This document shows positions 43,882 to 51,489 of a stretch of 64,000 bases of DNA, in pieces. The stretch is from the NCBI GenBank assembly GCA_965221785.1, contig CBDCSR010000002.1, positions 682,001 through 746,000 on the forward strand, read 5' to 3'. Within the stretch, counting starts at the first letter, position 1. Every line of letters begins with the position of its first letter. The DNA comes from BD2-11 sp965221785 (GTDB lineage: Bacteria; Gemmatimonadota; Gemmatimonadetes; Longimicrobiales; Gaopeijiaceae). The notes below the pieces were generated by a model. That model made no database searches. It had not been told where the DNA came from and was given only the letters and a program-made list of their open reading frames with translations. Made by a program: the position numbers and the translations under genes.

Positions 43882-46218
43882 ATGCTGCCCATCCTCCTGA
43901 GCGCCCTCACCGCGGCGCCAGCGATGCAGGAAGCACAGGCGGCGTATGCCGGGACTGCGGGCGAGACCGAGGTGTCGGTGCCGCGCCTGGAGCAGGACGC
44001 GGACATCGACGGGTTCCTGGACGAGCCCGCCTGGCTCGCCGCCGCGGTGCTGACCGGCTTCTCCCAGTACGAACCCGTGGACCAGCGACCGGCCGCCGAC
44101 ACCACCCGGGTCCTGGTCTGGTATTCCCCGACCGGCATCTACTTCGGCATCAAGGCTTTCGACGCCTCGGGATCGGTCAACGCCACGCTCGCCGACCGGG
44201 ACCGGATCGAGGGCGACGACTACGTCCAGCTTCTCCTCGACACCTTCGACGACCGGCGCCAGGCCTTCCTCTTCGGCGTCAACCCGTTCGGCATCCAGCA
44301 GGACGGCAACCGCACCGAGGGAGAGCAGGGACGGGCCAGCCGGGGCGTCGAGGTGAGCGAGACCAACCTCACCCCGGACTACGTCTTCGACTCGAGGGGC
44401 AGGCTCACCGACTACGGCTACGAGGTCGAGATCCACATCCCCTTCCAGAGCATCAGCTACCAGGCGTCCGACGTGCAGAGCTGGGGCATCAACGTCATCC
44501 GCAAGGTGCAGCACTCGGGGTACACCGACACCTGGACCCCCACGCGGCGGGGCGCGGCATCGTTCCTCGCCCAATCGGGGCGGCTGGTGGATCTGCGTGA
44601 CCTCACCCGCGGCATGGTGGTCGATTTCACCCCGGCGGTGACGGCGGCGCTGAACGGCGCGCCCGACGGTGGCGATGCCTGGAGCTACGGCTCGGACACG
44701 GAGATGGGGGGCAACCTGCGGTGGGGCGTGAGCGCCAACCTGACCCTGGACGCCACCGTGAACCCCGACTTCTCACACGTCGAAGCGGACGTGGGACAGG
44801 TCTCGAGCAATGAACGCTTCGCCCTGTTCTTCCCCGAGAAGCGTCCCTTCTTCCTCGAGGGCATCGATCGCTTCGACGCTCCGAACCGGCTCATCTACAC
44901 GCGCCGGCTGCAGAATCCGGTGACGGGCGTCAAGCTCACCGGGAAGGTGGCCGGGATGAACATCGGACTGCTGTCGGGCATCGACGGGGCGGTCACGGGC
45001 AGCACGGGCGTCGACTCGAACCCCCGGTTCAACGCGCTCAGACTGCAGCGCGACATCGGCGGGCAGTCCACGGTCGGGATGGTCTACACGGACCGTGTCG
45101 TGGGGAGCGACTTCAACCGGGTGGCCGCCGCCGACACACGCCTCGTCTTCGGGGGCGTTTACACGATGTCCCTGCAGGGAGGCGCAAGCTTCACCCGGTC
45201 GGGAGGAACGACCACCGAGGCGCCCATCTGGGAGGCGGTCTTCCAGCGCACCGGACGCCGGCTGGTGCTCAACTATCGCATCAACGGCATCCACCCCGAC
45301 TTCGAGACCCAGGCCGGCTTCGTCAACCGCCCCGGCGTGATCCACACCCGGACCAGCAACAGCGTGAACTTCTACGGAGGGCCGGGCGCCCTCGTCGAGC
45401 GCTGGACACCGGGCTTCAGCACGATGGGCTGGTGGGGCTACCACGGGTTCGGGAGCGACGCGCCCGAGGAGACCAAGACCTTCCTGTCGAGCACCTTCCA
45501 GCTGCGCGGCGGATGGTCGATGCGCGTGAGCCACGGGTGGGAGAGCTACGCCTTCAAGCCCGAGTGGTACGCCGACTACGGGGTGGTTCGACCGGGACCG
45601 GCGGGCGCCGACACGGTGTTCTGGGACGCTCCCGGCCGCATCACCGACGTGCGCGGGTGGATCACGAACGTCACCACGCCCGAGTTCTCCACGTTCTCGG
45701 CCAGGGTGGGCGTCAACGTGTGGCAGGACGTGGGGTTCGCCGAGGCGCGGGGCGTGTGGCTGTTTCGCCCCAACGTGACGGTCAACTGGCGTCCCACCGA
45801 CCAGTTCCGCCTGAACTTCCTGTACAACCAGCTCACTCTCGACCGCCGCTCCGACGGGTCCAACATGTCGATCCAGCGGATTCCCCGGCTCTCGCTCGAG
45901 TACCAGATCTCGCGCTTCCTCTTCGTGCGCCTGGTGGGCCAGTACGATTCCTTCAAGCGTGATGCGCTCCGGACCGGCGACACCGAGGAGCCCATCTTCC
46001 TCCTCGACGCGGCCACGGGCGGATGGATGCCCTCGCGGGCCACGGAGGACAACCAGTTCACGGGCGATGTGCTGCTCTCGTACCGCCCGACCCCCGGAAC
46101 CGTCGTTTTCCTCGGCTACGGCGCCGCGCTGGACGAGCCTGAAGCGTTCCGGTTCCGGCGCATGGCCCGGGGCGAGGACCGGTTCTTCATGAAGCTGAGT
46201 TATCTGTTCCGGCGGTAG
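43882..46218 (+). CDS. DUF5916 outer-membrane protein with CBM9-like N-terminal domain
   Basis: A 778-residue protein from ATG 43882. A short signal peptide leads into a CBM9-like domain (about 35-230): EVSVPRLEQDADIDGFLDEPAWLAA, VLVWYSPTGIYFGIKAFD, GDDYVQLLLDTFDDRRQAFLFGVNPFGIQQDG, and DYGYEVEIHIPFQSISY. From about 250 the DUF5916 barrel starts, with NPDFSHVEADVGQVSSNERFALFFPEKRPFFLEG, a strong family signature, and it ends FMKLSYLFRR. Family members are outer-membrane proteins, sometimes linked to carbohydrate or hydrolase function, but no reaction is proved. It is divergent from the small barrel gene across 208 bp. Confidence 0.9.
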   Translation: MLPILLSALTAAPAMQEAQAAYAGTAGETEVSVPRLEQDADIDGFLDEPAWLAAAVLTGFSQYEPVDQRPAADTTRVLVWYSPTGIYFGIKAFDASGSVNATLADRDRIEGDDYVQLLLDTFDDRRQAFLFGVNPFGIQQDGNRTEGEQGRASRGVEVSETNLTPDYVFDSRGRLTDYGYEVEIHIPFQSISYQASDVQSWGINVIRKVQHSGYTDTWTPTRRGAASFLAQSGRLVDLRDLTRGMVVDFTPAVTAALNGAPDGGDAWSYGSDTEMGGNLRWGVSANLTLDATVNPDFSHVEADVGQVSSNERFALFFPEKRPFFLEGIDRFDAPNRLIYTRRLQNPVTGVKLTGKVAGMNIGLLSGIDGAVTGSTGVDSNPRFNALRLQRDIGGQSTVGMVYTDRVVGSDFNRVAAADTRLVFGGVYTMSLQGGASFTRSGGTTTEAPIWEAVFQRTGRRLVLNYRINGIHPDFETQAGFVNRPGVIHTRTSNSVNFYGGPGALVERWTPGFSTMGWWGYHGFGSDAPEETKTFLSSTFQLRGGWSMRVSHGWESYAFKPEWYADYGVVRPGPAGADTVFWDAPGRITDVRGWITNVTTPEFSTFSARVGVNVWQDVGFAEARGVWLFRPNVTVNWRPTDQFRLNFLYNQLTLDRRSDGSNMSIQRIPRLSLEYQISRFLFVRLVGQYDSFKRDALRTGDTEEPIFLLDAATGGWMPSRATEDNQFTGDVLLSYRPTPGTVVFLGYGAALDEPEAFRFRRMARGEDRFFMKLSYLFRR

Positions 46219-46386
46219 GATGGCCTGAGGCGCCGGCCCCACGCATAGTTTATGAGCGTGTCCGTGGCGGAGCGTGTCCCTGTAGCAGGTGAATTCGTAG
46301 GATTGGGAGCGCGCGCGCTTCCCGGCTGGAGGATCCCATGAACCGGTCCCGTTGCCTGCCCCCCGGGGGCAACATCTCGATTGCGG

Positions 46387-46911
46387 ATGTCACGAATCGC
46401 TAGCCGCCGCGAATGGGGATGGCGAGTTCCGGCACTCGCCCTGCTACCCGTCGTGTCGCTCGGATGCCAGAGCGACGGCGCGTCGCGCGAGGTCCTTGCC
46501 ACGGCCACGCGGGAAGCCCGGGCCGCCATCGAAGCCTATGTGGATGCGGTAAACGCGCTGGATGTCGACTCGGCAGGCAGCTTCTATTCGGCCTCGGGCG
46601 ACTTCAGGTGGCTTGAAGAGGGCGTGATCCGGTACCGGTCCGCCCGGGAGTCGCGCGAGTCGCTGGCCGGATTGGCGCAGATGGCGTCGTCCGCCACCCT
46701 CACCCTGTCGGACCTCACCGTGGCCGCGCTTGGCCCCGAGGCGGCGGTGGCGACGTGCAACTTCGTGCAGGAGATCGGGATGGACGGCGGGTCCGGCTTC
46801 TCCTTCTCGGGAGCGATGACGATCGTGCTCCGCAAGGAGGATGGCCGCTGGCTCTTCGTCTCCGGTCACACCTCGTCCTCACCGGCCAATTCACCAGTAA
46901 ATCAACAGTGA
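46387..46911 (+). CDS. NTF2-like (SnoaL/DUF4440) lipoprotein
   Basis: A 174-residue protein from ATG 46387 (TTG 46381 also possible). The lipoprotein signal ends VSLGC. The mature part is an NTF2-like cone fold: AIEAYVDAVNALDVDSAGSFYSASGDFRWLEEGVIRYRS, then LTLSDLTVAALGPEAAVATCNFVQEIG and MTIVLRKEDGRWLFVSGHTS. DUF4440/SnoaL relatives act as small ligand-binding or isomerase domains. The stop codon falls in the loop of a perfect inverted repeat, and the amidohydrolase gene starts 42 bp downstream. Confidence 0.85.
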   Translation: MSRIASRREWGWRVPALALLPVVSLGCQSDGASREVLATATREARAAIEAYVDAVNALDVDSAGSFYSASGDFRWLEEGVIRYRSARESRESLAGLAQMASSATLTLSDLTVAALGPEAAVATCNFVQEIGMDGGSGFSFSGAMTIVLRKEDGRWLFVSGHTSSSPANSPVNQQ

Positions 46912-46942
46912 AGCTGTTGTATATCACCAGTAGACACCAGTA
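46892..46942 (+). promoter_or_regulatory. Three CACCAGTA repeats plus an inverted repeat before the amidohydrolase
   Basis: CACCAGTA occurs at 46892-46899, 46925-46932 and 46935-46942, the last two exactly 10 bp apart. Between the first and second copies, CAACAG at 46903-46908 is the perfect inverse of CTGTTG at 46914-46919. The element overlaps the end of the NTF2-like gene. It may be an operator for the downstream gene. Confidence 0.4.
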
Positions 46943-46953
46943 CAGGCACCACC

Positions 46954-48537
46954 ATGGCGACATCCCATAGCGAGAACCCGGTCCCGACAACACTCGCATC
47001 CCGCGGCTCCCGCCATCTGACCCGGCGCGAGTGGCTGGCCGGAACAGGAGCGGGTACGGCCGCCCTGCTGCTCGACCGCGACCCCCTCCGGGCGGCGGCG
47101 CGGTCCGGCCCGAGGACGCCCACGCAGCAGGCCGCCACAGTGGTATTCACCAACACCACCGTCGCGAACCCCGACACCGTCCAGGACGACGTGGCGCTCG
47201 CGGTCGAGGGAAGCCTCATCGCGGCCATCGGCCCCACCGACGAAGTGCTTGCGGCATACGCAGGCGCCGAGATCTACGACGGGCGCGGCAAGGCGCTCTT
47301 CCCCGGCCTCATCAACTGCCACGCCCACATGCGGGCGGTCGTGGCCCGCGGCTTCAACGAGGACTTCGGCTTCCCCAACACCGCCAACCTGGCCGTCTCG
47401 CCCGCGAGCCTCCTCCGGGGCGACGAAGGCAACCTCATGGTGCAGGTGGCCGCGCTCGAGGCCATCACCACCGGGACCACCACCATAGTCGAGTTCACCG
47501 GAAACGTGCAGCGCCAGGCCGGGGTGCTGGCCAGCTCCGGCCTCCGTTGCGTCCTCGCCGAGGGAATCCGCGACACCGAGAACGTGCCGGGTCCGGTGTC
47601 CACCCGTTCGATGGCCCGGTCGTTCAGCGGGACGCCTCGCTTCTCCGAAGCGCTCCTCGACGATGGCATGCAGCGCATCAGCGACCTCTTCAGCACCTGG
47701 CACGGCGCCGAGGACGGCCGCATCTCGGTCTTCCCGGCGGCTTCGCTCACCGAGACCTCGTCGCCCGAGCTGCTGCGGGCGGTGCGCGATTTCGCCGAGA
47801 CGCACGACGTCGGCTACACCATCCATCTGAACCAGAGCCGTGCCGAATACGAGTTCATGGTCATGCACCATGGCATGCGCCCGTCGGAGTACCTGGACCG
47901 CTACGACTTCCTCGGCCCGCGGCTGTTCGCCGCGCACGCCCGCTACGTGAACGATGCCGAGGTGGCGCTGCTGGGAAGGTCCGGCACCATCATCTCGCAC
48001 CAGGCGGGGATGGCCGCGAACCGCGGCATCAGCCCGCCGATTCCGGCGCTGCGCACGGCTGGCTGCCCCATCGCGCTCGGCACCGACAACAACACCAACG
48101 ACGTCTTCGAGGTGATGCGCACCGCCCTGCTCATGGAGCGCATCCGGCGCAACCGCGACGGCGACGAGGTGCCCGGTCTTCAGCCGCAGCCCGAGGACGT
48201 CCTGGCGGACGCAACCCAGGGCGGCGCGCTGGCGGTCCAGCAGCCGGACGCGCTCGGGACGCTGGAAGTGGGCAAGAAGGCCGACTTGCTCGTGGTGGAC
48301 ACGCTGAGGCCGCACCTCGTGCCCGCGGGGCGCATCATCTCCGCGCTGGTCCACTGCGGCCACCCGGGCGACATCGAGTCGGTCATGGTGGACGGCCGCT
48401 TCGTCATGCGCGACCGCGAAGTCCTCACGATGGACGCGGACGCCATCCTGCGCGAAGCCGACGCGGTCGGCCGCAGGATCTGGGGCCAGGTGCTGGAGGC
48501 GAGCCCGCTGAACGTGCCGAGGCTGGCACGCGGCTGA
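46954..48537 (+). CDS. Tat-type amidohydrolase (chlorohydrolase/TrzN-AtzA-like)
   Basis: A 527-residue protein. The N-terminus carries a twin-arginine signal (HLTRREWLAGTGAGTAALLL). The enzyme has the amidohydrolase pattern: LFPGLINCHAHMRAVVARG (H-x-H metal motif), VGYTIHLNQSRAEYEF, LFAAHARYVNDAEVALLG, GTIISHQAGM and ALGTDNNTNDVFEVMRTAL (metal Asp), with the closing TLEVGKKADLLVVD. This is the group containing melamine/triazine hydrolases and SsnA-like proteins; the natural substrate may be a guanidine or amine compound. Folded export through Tat is consistent with a bound metal. Confidence 0.9.
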   Translation: MATSHSENPVPTTLASRGSRHLTRREWLAGTGAGTAALLLDRDPLRAAARSGPRTPTQQAATVVFTNTTVANPDTVQDDVALAVEGSLIAAIGPTDEVLAAYAGAEIYDGRGKALFPGLINCHAHMRAVVARGFNEDFGFPNTANLAVSPASLLRGDEGNLMVQVAALEAITTGTTTIVEFTGNVQRQAGVLASSGLRCVLAEGIRDTENVPGPVSTRSMARSFSGTPRFSEALLDDGMQRISDLFSTWHGAEDGRISVFPAASLTETSSPELLRAVRDFAETHDVGYTIHLNQSRAEYEFMVMHHGMRPSEYLDRYDFLGPRLFAAHARYVNDAEVALLGRSGTIISHQAGMAANRGISPPIPALRTAGCPIALGTDNNTNDVFEVMRTALLMERIRRNRDGDEVPGLQPQPEDVLADATQGGALAVQQPDALGTLEVGKKADLLVVDTLRPHLVPAGRIISALVHCGHPGDIESVMVDGRFVMRDREVLTMDADAILREADAVGRRIWGQVLEASPLNVPRLARG

Positions 48538-48542
48538 GAGCG

Positions 48543-48582
48543 GGGCCGCGCGCGGGCTGAGAACGACAGCCGCGCGCGGCCC
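48543..48582. terminator. Strong GC hairpin between convergent genes
   Basis: GGGCCGCGCGC at 48543-48553 pairs with GCGCGCGGCCC at 48572-48582. Inside it GGCTG pairs with CAGCC, giving a 16-bp stem with one bulged G and a 7-base loop. It sits between the ends of the plus-strand amidohydrolase and the minus-strand dienelactone hydrolase and could stop both. No T-run is present. Confidence 0.6.
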
Positions 48583-48623
48583 GGGCTACTCGTCCTGGAG
48601 CCCGCGATCCGACGGAATCGGGT

Positions 48624-49517
48624 TCAGCCCCTCAGGTGCTCGTTGAAGAACGCGATGGTCCGCTCCTGCGCGAGGCTGGCGGCTTCCTGGTCGTAGCGTG
48701 GCGTGGTGTCGTTGTGGAAGCCGTGGTTCGCGCCTTCATAGACATGGACCGCGAACTCCTTCCCGTTCGCCTCGAGCGCCTCCTGGTAAGCCGGGTAGGC
48801 GGCATTGATGCGCTCGTCCAGACCCGCGAGCTGGATCATGAGGGGCGCCTGTATCGAGGGCACGTCCCCCAGGGCCGGCGCCGACCCGTAGAACGGCACG
48901 CCCGCGCCCAGATCCGGAAGCCGGACCGCGAGCTGATTCACGACCCCGCCGCCGTAACAGAACCCGACCGCCCCGACGCGCCCGGTGGTCGCCTCGTGGT
49001 CCCGCAGGAACCGAAACGCGGCCACCCAGTCCTCCATCATCACGTCCCTGTCGAGCTGCCGCTGCATCTCCCGGCCCTCGTCGTCGTTGCCCGGATAGCC
49101 CCCCAGGGGCGTGAGCGCGTCCGGCCCCAGCGCCACGAAATCGGCCGCGGCGAACCTGCGGACCACGTCTTCGACGTAGGGGTTGAGGCCGCGATTCTCG
49201 TGGATGACGAGGACCGCGGGCCTGGCCTCGGTCGCGCCGGCGGGCACGGCCATGTAGCCACGCATGGTCCCCGAGCCGTCCGGTGACGGATAGGTGACGT
49301 ACTCCTGCCGGATCCGGCCGTCCTCCGGCTCCACCTGCCGCGCCCACGCGTAGTTGGGACGAAGCGCCTCGAGGACCGCCAGGGCAGCCGCGCCGCCGCC
49401 CAGCACCTTCCCGGCCCCCTCCAGGAAGTCCCGGCGCTGAATGAACCCGTGGACGTAGCCATCGAAAAGGGCCAGCACCTCCTGGGGGAAATCGCTTGCC
49501 TGCTTTCTTGTGGTCAT
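48624..49517 (-). CDS. Tat-type dienelactone hydrolase-family enzyme
   Basis: A 297-residue protein from ATG 49517 (GGAGG upstream). The N-terminal region has QRRDFLEGAGKVLGGGAAALAVLEAL, a twin-arginine-like signal set about 30 residues in. The alpha/beta hydrolase core carries VLVIHENRGLNPYVEDVVRRFA, the nucleophile elbow GFCYGGGVVNQLA (Cys), GLDERINAAYPAY with the catalytic Asp, and YEGANHGFHND with the His. This is the dienelactone hydrolase triad. The substrate is unknown. It differs from the lipoprotein member at 16205-17083 in export route. Confidence 0.9.
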   Translation of the reverse strand: MTTRKQASDFPQEVLALFDGYVHGFIQRRDFLEGAGKVLGGGAAALAVLEALRPNYAWARQVEPEDGRIRQEYVTYPSPDGSGTMRGYMAVPAGATEARPAVLVIHENRGLNPYVEDVVRRFAAADFVALGPDALTPLGGYPGNDDEGREMQRQLDRDVMMEDWVAAFRFLRDHEATTGRVGAVGFCYGGGVVNQLAVRLPDLGAGVPFYGSAPALGDVPSIQAPLMIQLAGLDERINAAYPAYQEALEANGKEFAVHVYEGANHGFHNDTTPRYDQEAASLAQERTIAFFNEHLRG

Positions 49518-49890
49518 TGGAGTCCTCCGCAAATCCTGTGATGAACGTGGTGCGCTCCGGCCCCGGGTTGGGGCTGCCCCGGCCGTTCCTGCCGCGGCTC
49601 ACGCGCGATGACGGCCTCGGGGAATCTATCGGGTCCGGACCACCTCGCGCACGGAAGTATCCGGGCGGACTCCCCTCCCGGTGCGTCCCGAATTCACATC
49701 CGCGTGTCCCATCGTGCCATTGACAGTTTCGGAGCCCGCGATTCGGCGGAGTCCGAGACCCCGCGCCTTCCAGCCCGCCAGAGGCGCTCGCGGACTCGCT
49801 GGCGGCATTCGCAGGCGGCTTCCTCATCAGATGGTCTCCCAACCCCGTTTCGGCCACTACAGGGCACCCTGAGAGGCCGTTCCGGGTGCC
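49518..49890. other. Intergenic region between divergent genes, no gene seen
   Basis: About 370 bp between the divergent dienelactone hydrolase and the DUF222/HNH gene. Short frames on both strands show no family resemblance. The region must hold the promoter of the minus-strand gene, but I see no clear motif apart from the AT-rich element that begins at 49891. Confidence 0.5.
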
Positions 49891-49934
49891 GTTATATTAG
49901 TACGTAACTAATTGTACAATATGATGTTGGGAGG
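49891..49934 (+). promoter_or_regulatory. AT-rich promoter/operator with two palindromes before the HNH gene
   Basis: In a GC-rich setting this AT-rich stretch stands out. TTAGT at 49897-49901 and ACTAA at 49907-49911 form an inverted repeat around ACGTA. Next to it ATTGTACAAT at 49911-49920 is a perfect 10-bp palindrome. TATATT at 49893-49898 could be a -10 box. GGGAGG at 49929-49934 is the ribosome-binding site for ATG 49939. Likely an operator for a repressor. Confidence 0.5.
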
Positions 49935-49938
49935 ATTG

Positions 49939-51456
49939 ATGATCGCATCTGAACACCTTCTCTACGACACTCGCCGGAAGCCTTCTCCGCGGCCCGCGAT
50001 GGTCCGGGAATCGATTGGCGCTCGGCCCGATGCCAGCGCCGCGCCGTCCGATTCCGAGCCTTGCGGCGACGACGAGGAACTCTCCAGGCTCGGCGAACGC
50101 ATCGCGGAACTCGCCGCGCAGATCAACGCCGCCGAGTCCCAGATGATGACCCTTATCGCGGCCTTCGACCGCCGCGGCGGCTGGAAGGACGGATTCGGCT
50201 CCTGCGCCGAGTGGCTCGCCTGGAGAACCGGCATCAAGATCGGCCCGGCGCGAGAACGGGTGCGGACCGCTCGGGCACTGGAAAAACTACCCCGGACGGC
50301 CGAGGCGCTTCGCGAAGGGAGCATCTCCTACACCAAGGTGCGGGCGCTCACCCGGGTTGCGACCCCGGAGCGCGAGGCGGAGCTGCTCGAGTTCGCGCGC
50401 GCGGGCTCGGCCGCGAAGCTGGAGCGGACGGTGCGCATGTGGAAGAAGCTGTCGCGCGATGCGGAGCTGACCGCCGAGCAGGCCCGGCACCGCAGCCGCA
50501 CCTTCTCGGTCTTCGTGGATGGCGACGGAATGTACGTGGTGAGAGGGCGGCTCGAGCCCGAGGTCGGGGCGATGCTGATGCGCGCGGTGGAGGCGTCGTC
50601 GGATGCGCTGTTCCGGGGCGAGGATGATGCGGGTGCCGGGAGTCGTAGGAGCGAGAACGGCGATCCGCGCCCCGAGCCGAAGCAGCGCCGGGCGGACGCG
50701 GTGGGTCTCCTGGCGGAGCGGGCGCTGGCGGCGGGCTTCGGGAGCGGCGAGTCGAGTGCGATGCCGGACGATGGATCGAAAGCTGGTTCAGGCTCGGAGC
50801 GTCACGTCGAGTCCGGAACCCGGGCGGAGCGCTACCAGGTCATGGTCCATTGCGATGCCGCGACGCTCGCGGCCGAGGGCGAGCCCGGACGCTCGGATCT
50901 GGACGGGATTCGCGTTTCCGCGGAGACGTCGCGGCGCATGGCGTGCGATGCGGCGGTGGTCGCGATGGTCCATGCGAAGGACGGCTCGATGCTCAACGTG
51001 GGGCGCCGGACGCGCACCATTCCGCCGCACATCCGGCGGGCGCTGGAAGAGCGAGATCGAGGATGCCGCTTTCCCGGGTGTGGCTGCCGGTTTACCGAGG
51101 CGCATCATGTCAGGCACTGGGCCGACGGGGGCGAAACGAGCCTCCGGAACACGCTGCTCCTCTGCCGGCGGCACCACCGCGCGGTTCACGAGGGGCGGGT
51201 CAAGGTATCCGTGAACAGTGACGGGACGGTGTTGTTCTTCACACCGAAGGGAAGGATGCTGGTGGACGCGCCGAGAGCGCGCGAAGGGGCTCGCGCAGCC
51301 GCGAGCCTGCCGCCGGTCCCATCGGTTCATCACGGCGCCCCGCCGGAGGGCACAGGTGCCACGCTCTCCAACGGCGCAGCGCTCTATCGCGATTCAGCCA
51401 TCCCCTGGGGAATCGAGGCCGCGGCCCGCGAAGCGATGGACGAGTCTCCGGGGTGA
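49939..51456 (+). CDS. DUF222/HNH endonuclease
   Basis: A 505-residue protein from ATG 49939, chosen because GGGAGG lies just upstream; TTG 49912 and ATG 49921 are also in frame. The N-terminal half is DUF222 ('13E12-repeat'-like): AAQINAAESQMMTLIAAFDRRGGWKDGFGSCAEWLAWRTGI, ARERVRTARALEKLP and ISYTKVRALTRVATPE. The C-terminus carries an HNH nuclease: CRFPGCGCRFTEAHHVRHWADGGETSLRNTLLLCRRHHRAVHEG, with paired Cys and the H-H-N-H core. Such genes are repeated in many high-GC genomes and may be mobile or defensive; no target is known. Its AT-rich promoter region contrasts with the surroundings. Confidence 0.9.
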   Translation: MIASEHLLYDTRRKPSPRPAMVRESIGARPDASAAPSDSEPCGDDEELSRLGERIAELAAQINAAESQMMTLIAAFDRRGGWKDGFGSCAEWLAWRTGIKIGPARERVRTARALEKLPRTAEALREGSISYTKVRALTRVATPEREAELLEFARAGSAAKLERTVRMWKKLSRDAELTAEQARHRSRTFSVFVDGDGMYVVRGRLEPEVGAMLMRAVEASSDALFRGEDDAGAGSRRSENGDPRPEPKQRRADAVGLLAERALAAGFGSGESSAMPDDGSKAGSGSERHVESGTRAERYQVMVHCDAATLAAEGEPGRSDLDGIRVSAETSRRMACDAAVVAMVHAKDGSMLNVGRRTRTIPPHIRRALEERDRGCRFPGCGCRFTEAHHVRHWADGGETSLRNTLLLCRRHHRAVHEGRVKVSVNSDGTVLFFTPKGRMLVDAPRAREGARAAASLPPVPSVHHGAPPEGTGATLSNGAALYRDSAIPWGIEAAAREAMDESPG

Positions 51457-51489
51457 GCGCCGCGAGGGCAGCCGGCCAGCGGGGCTGAT

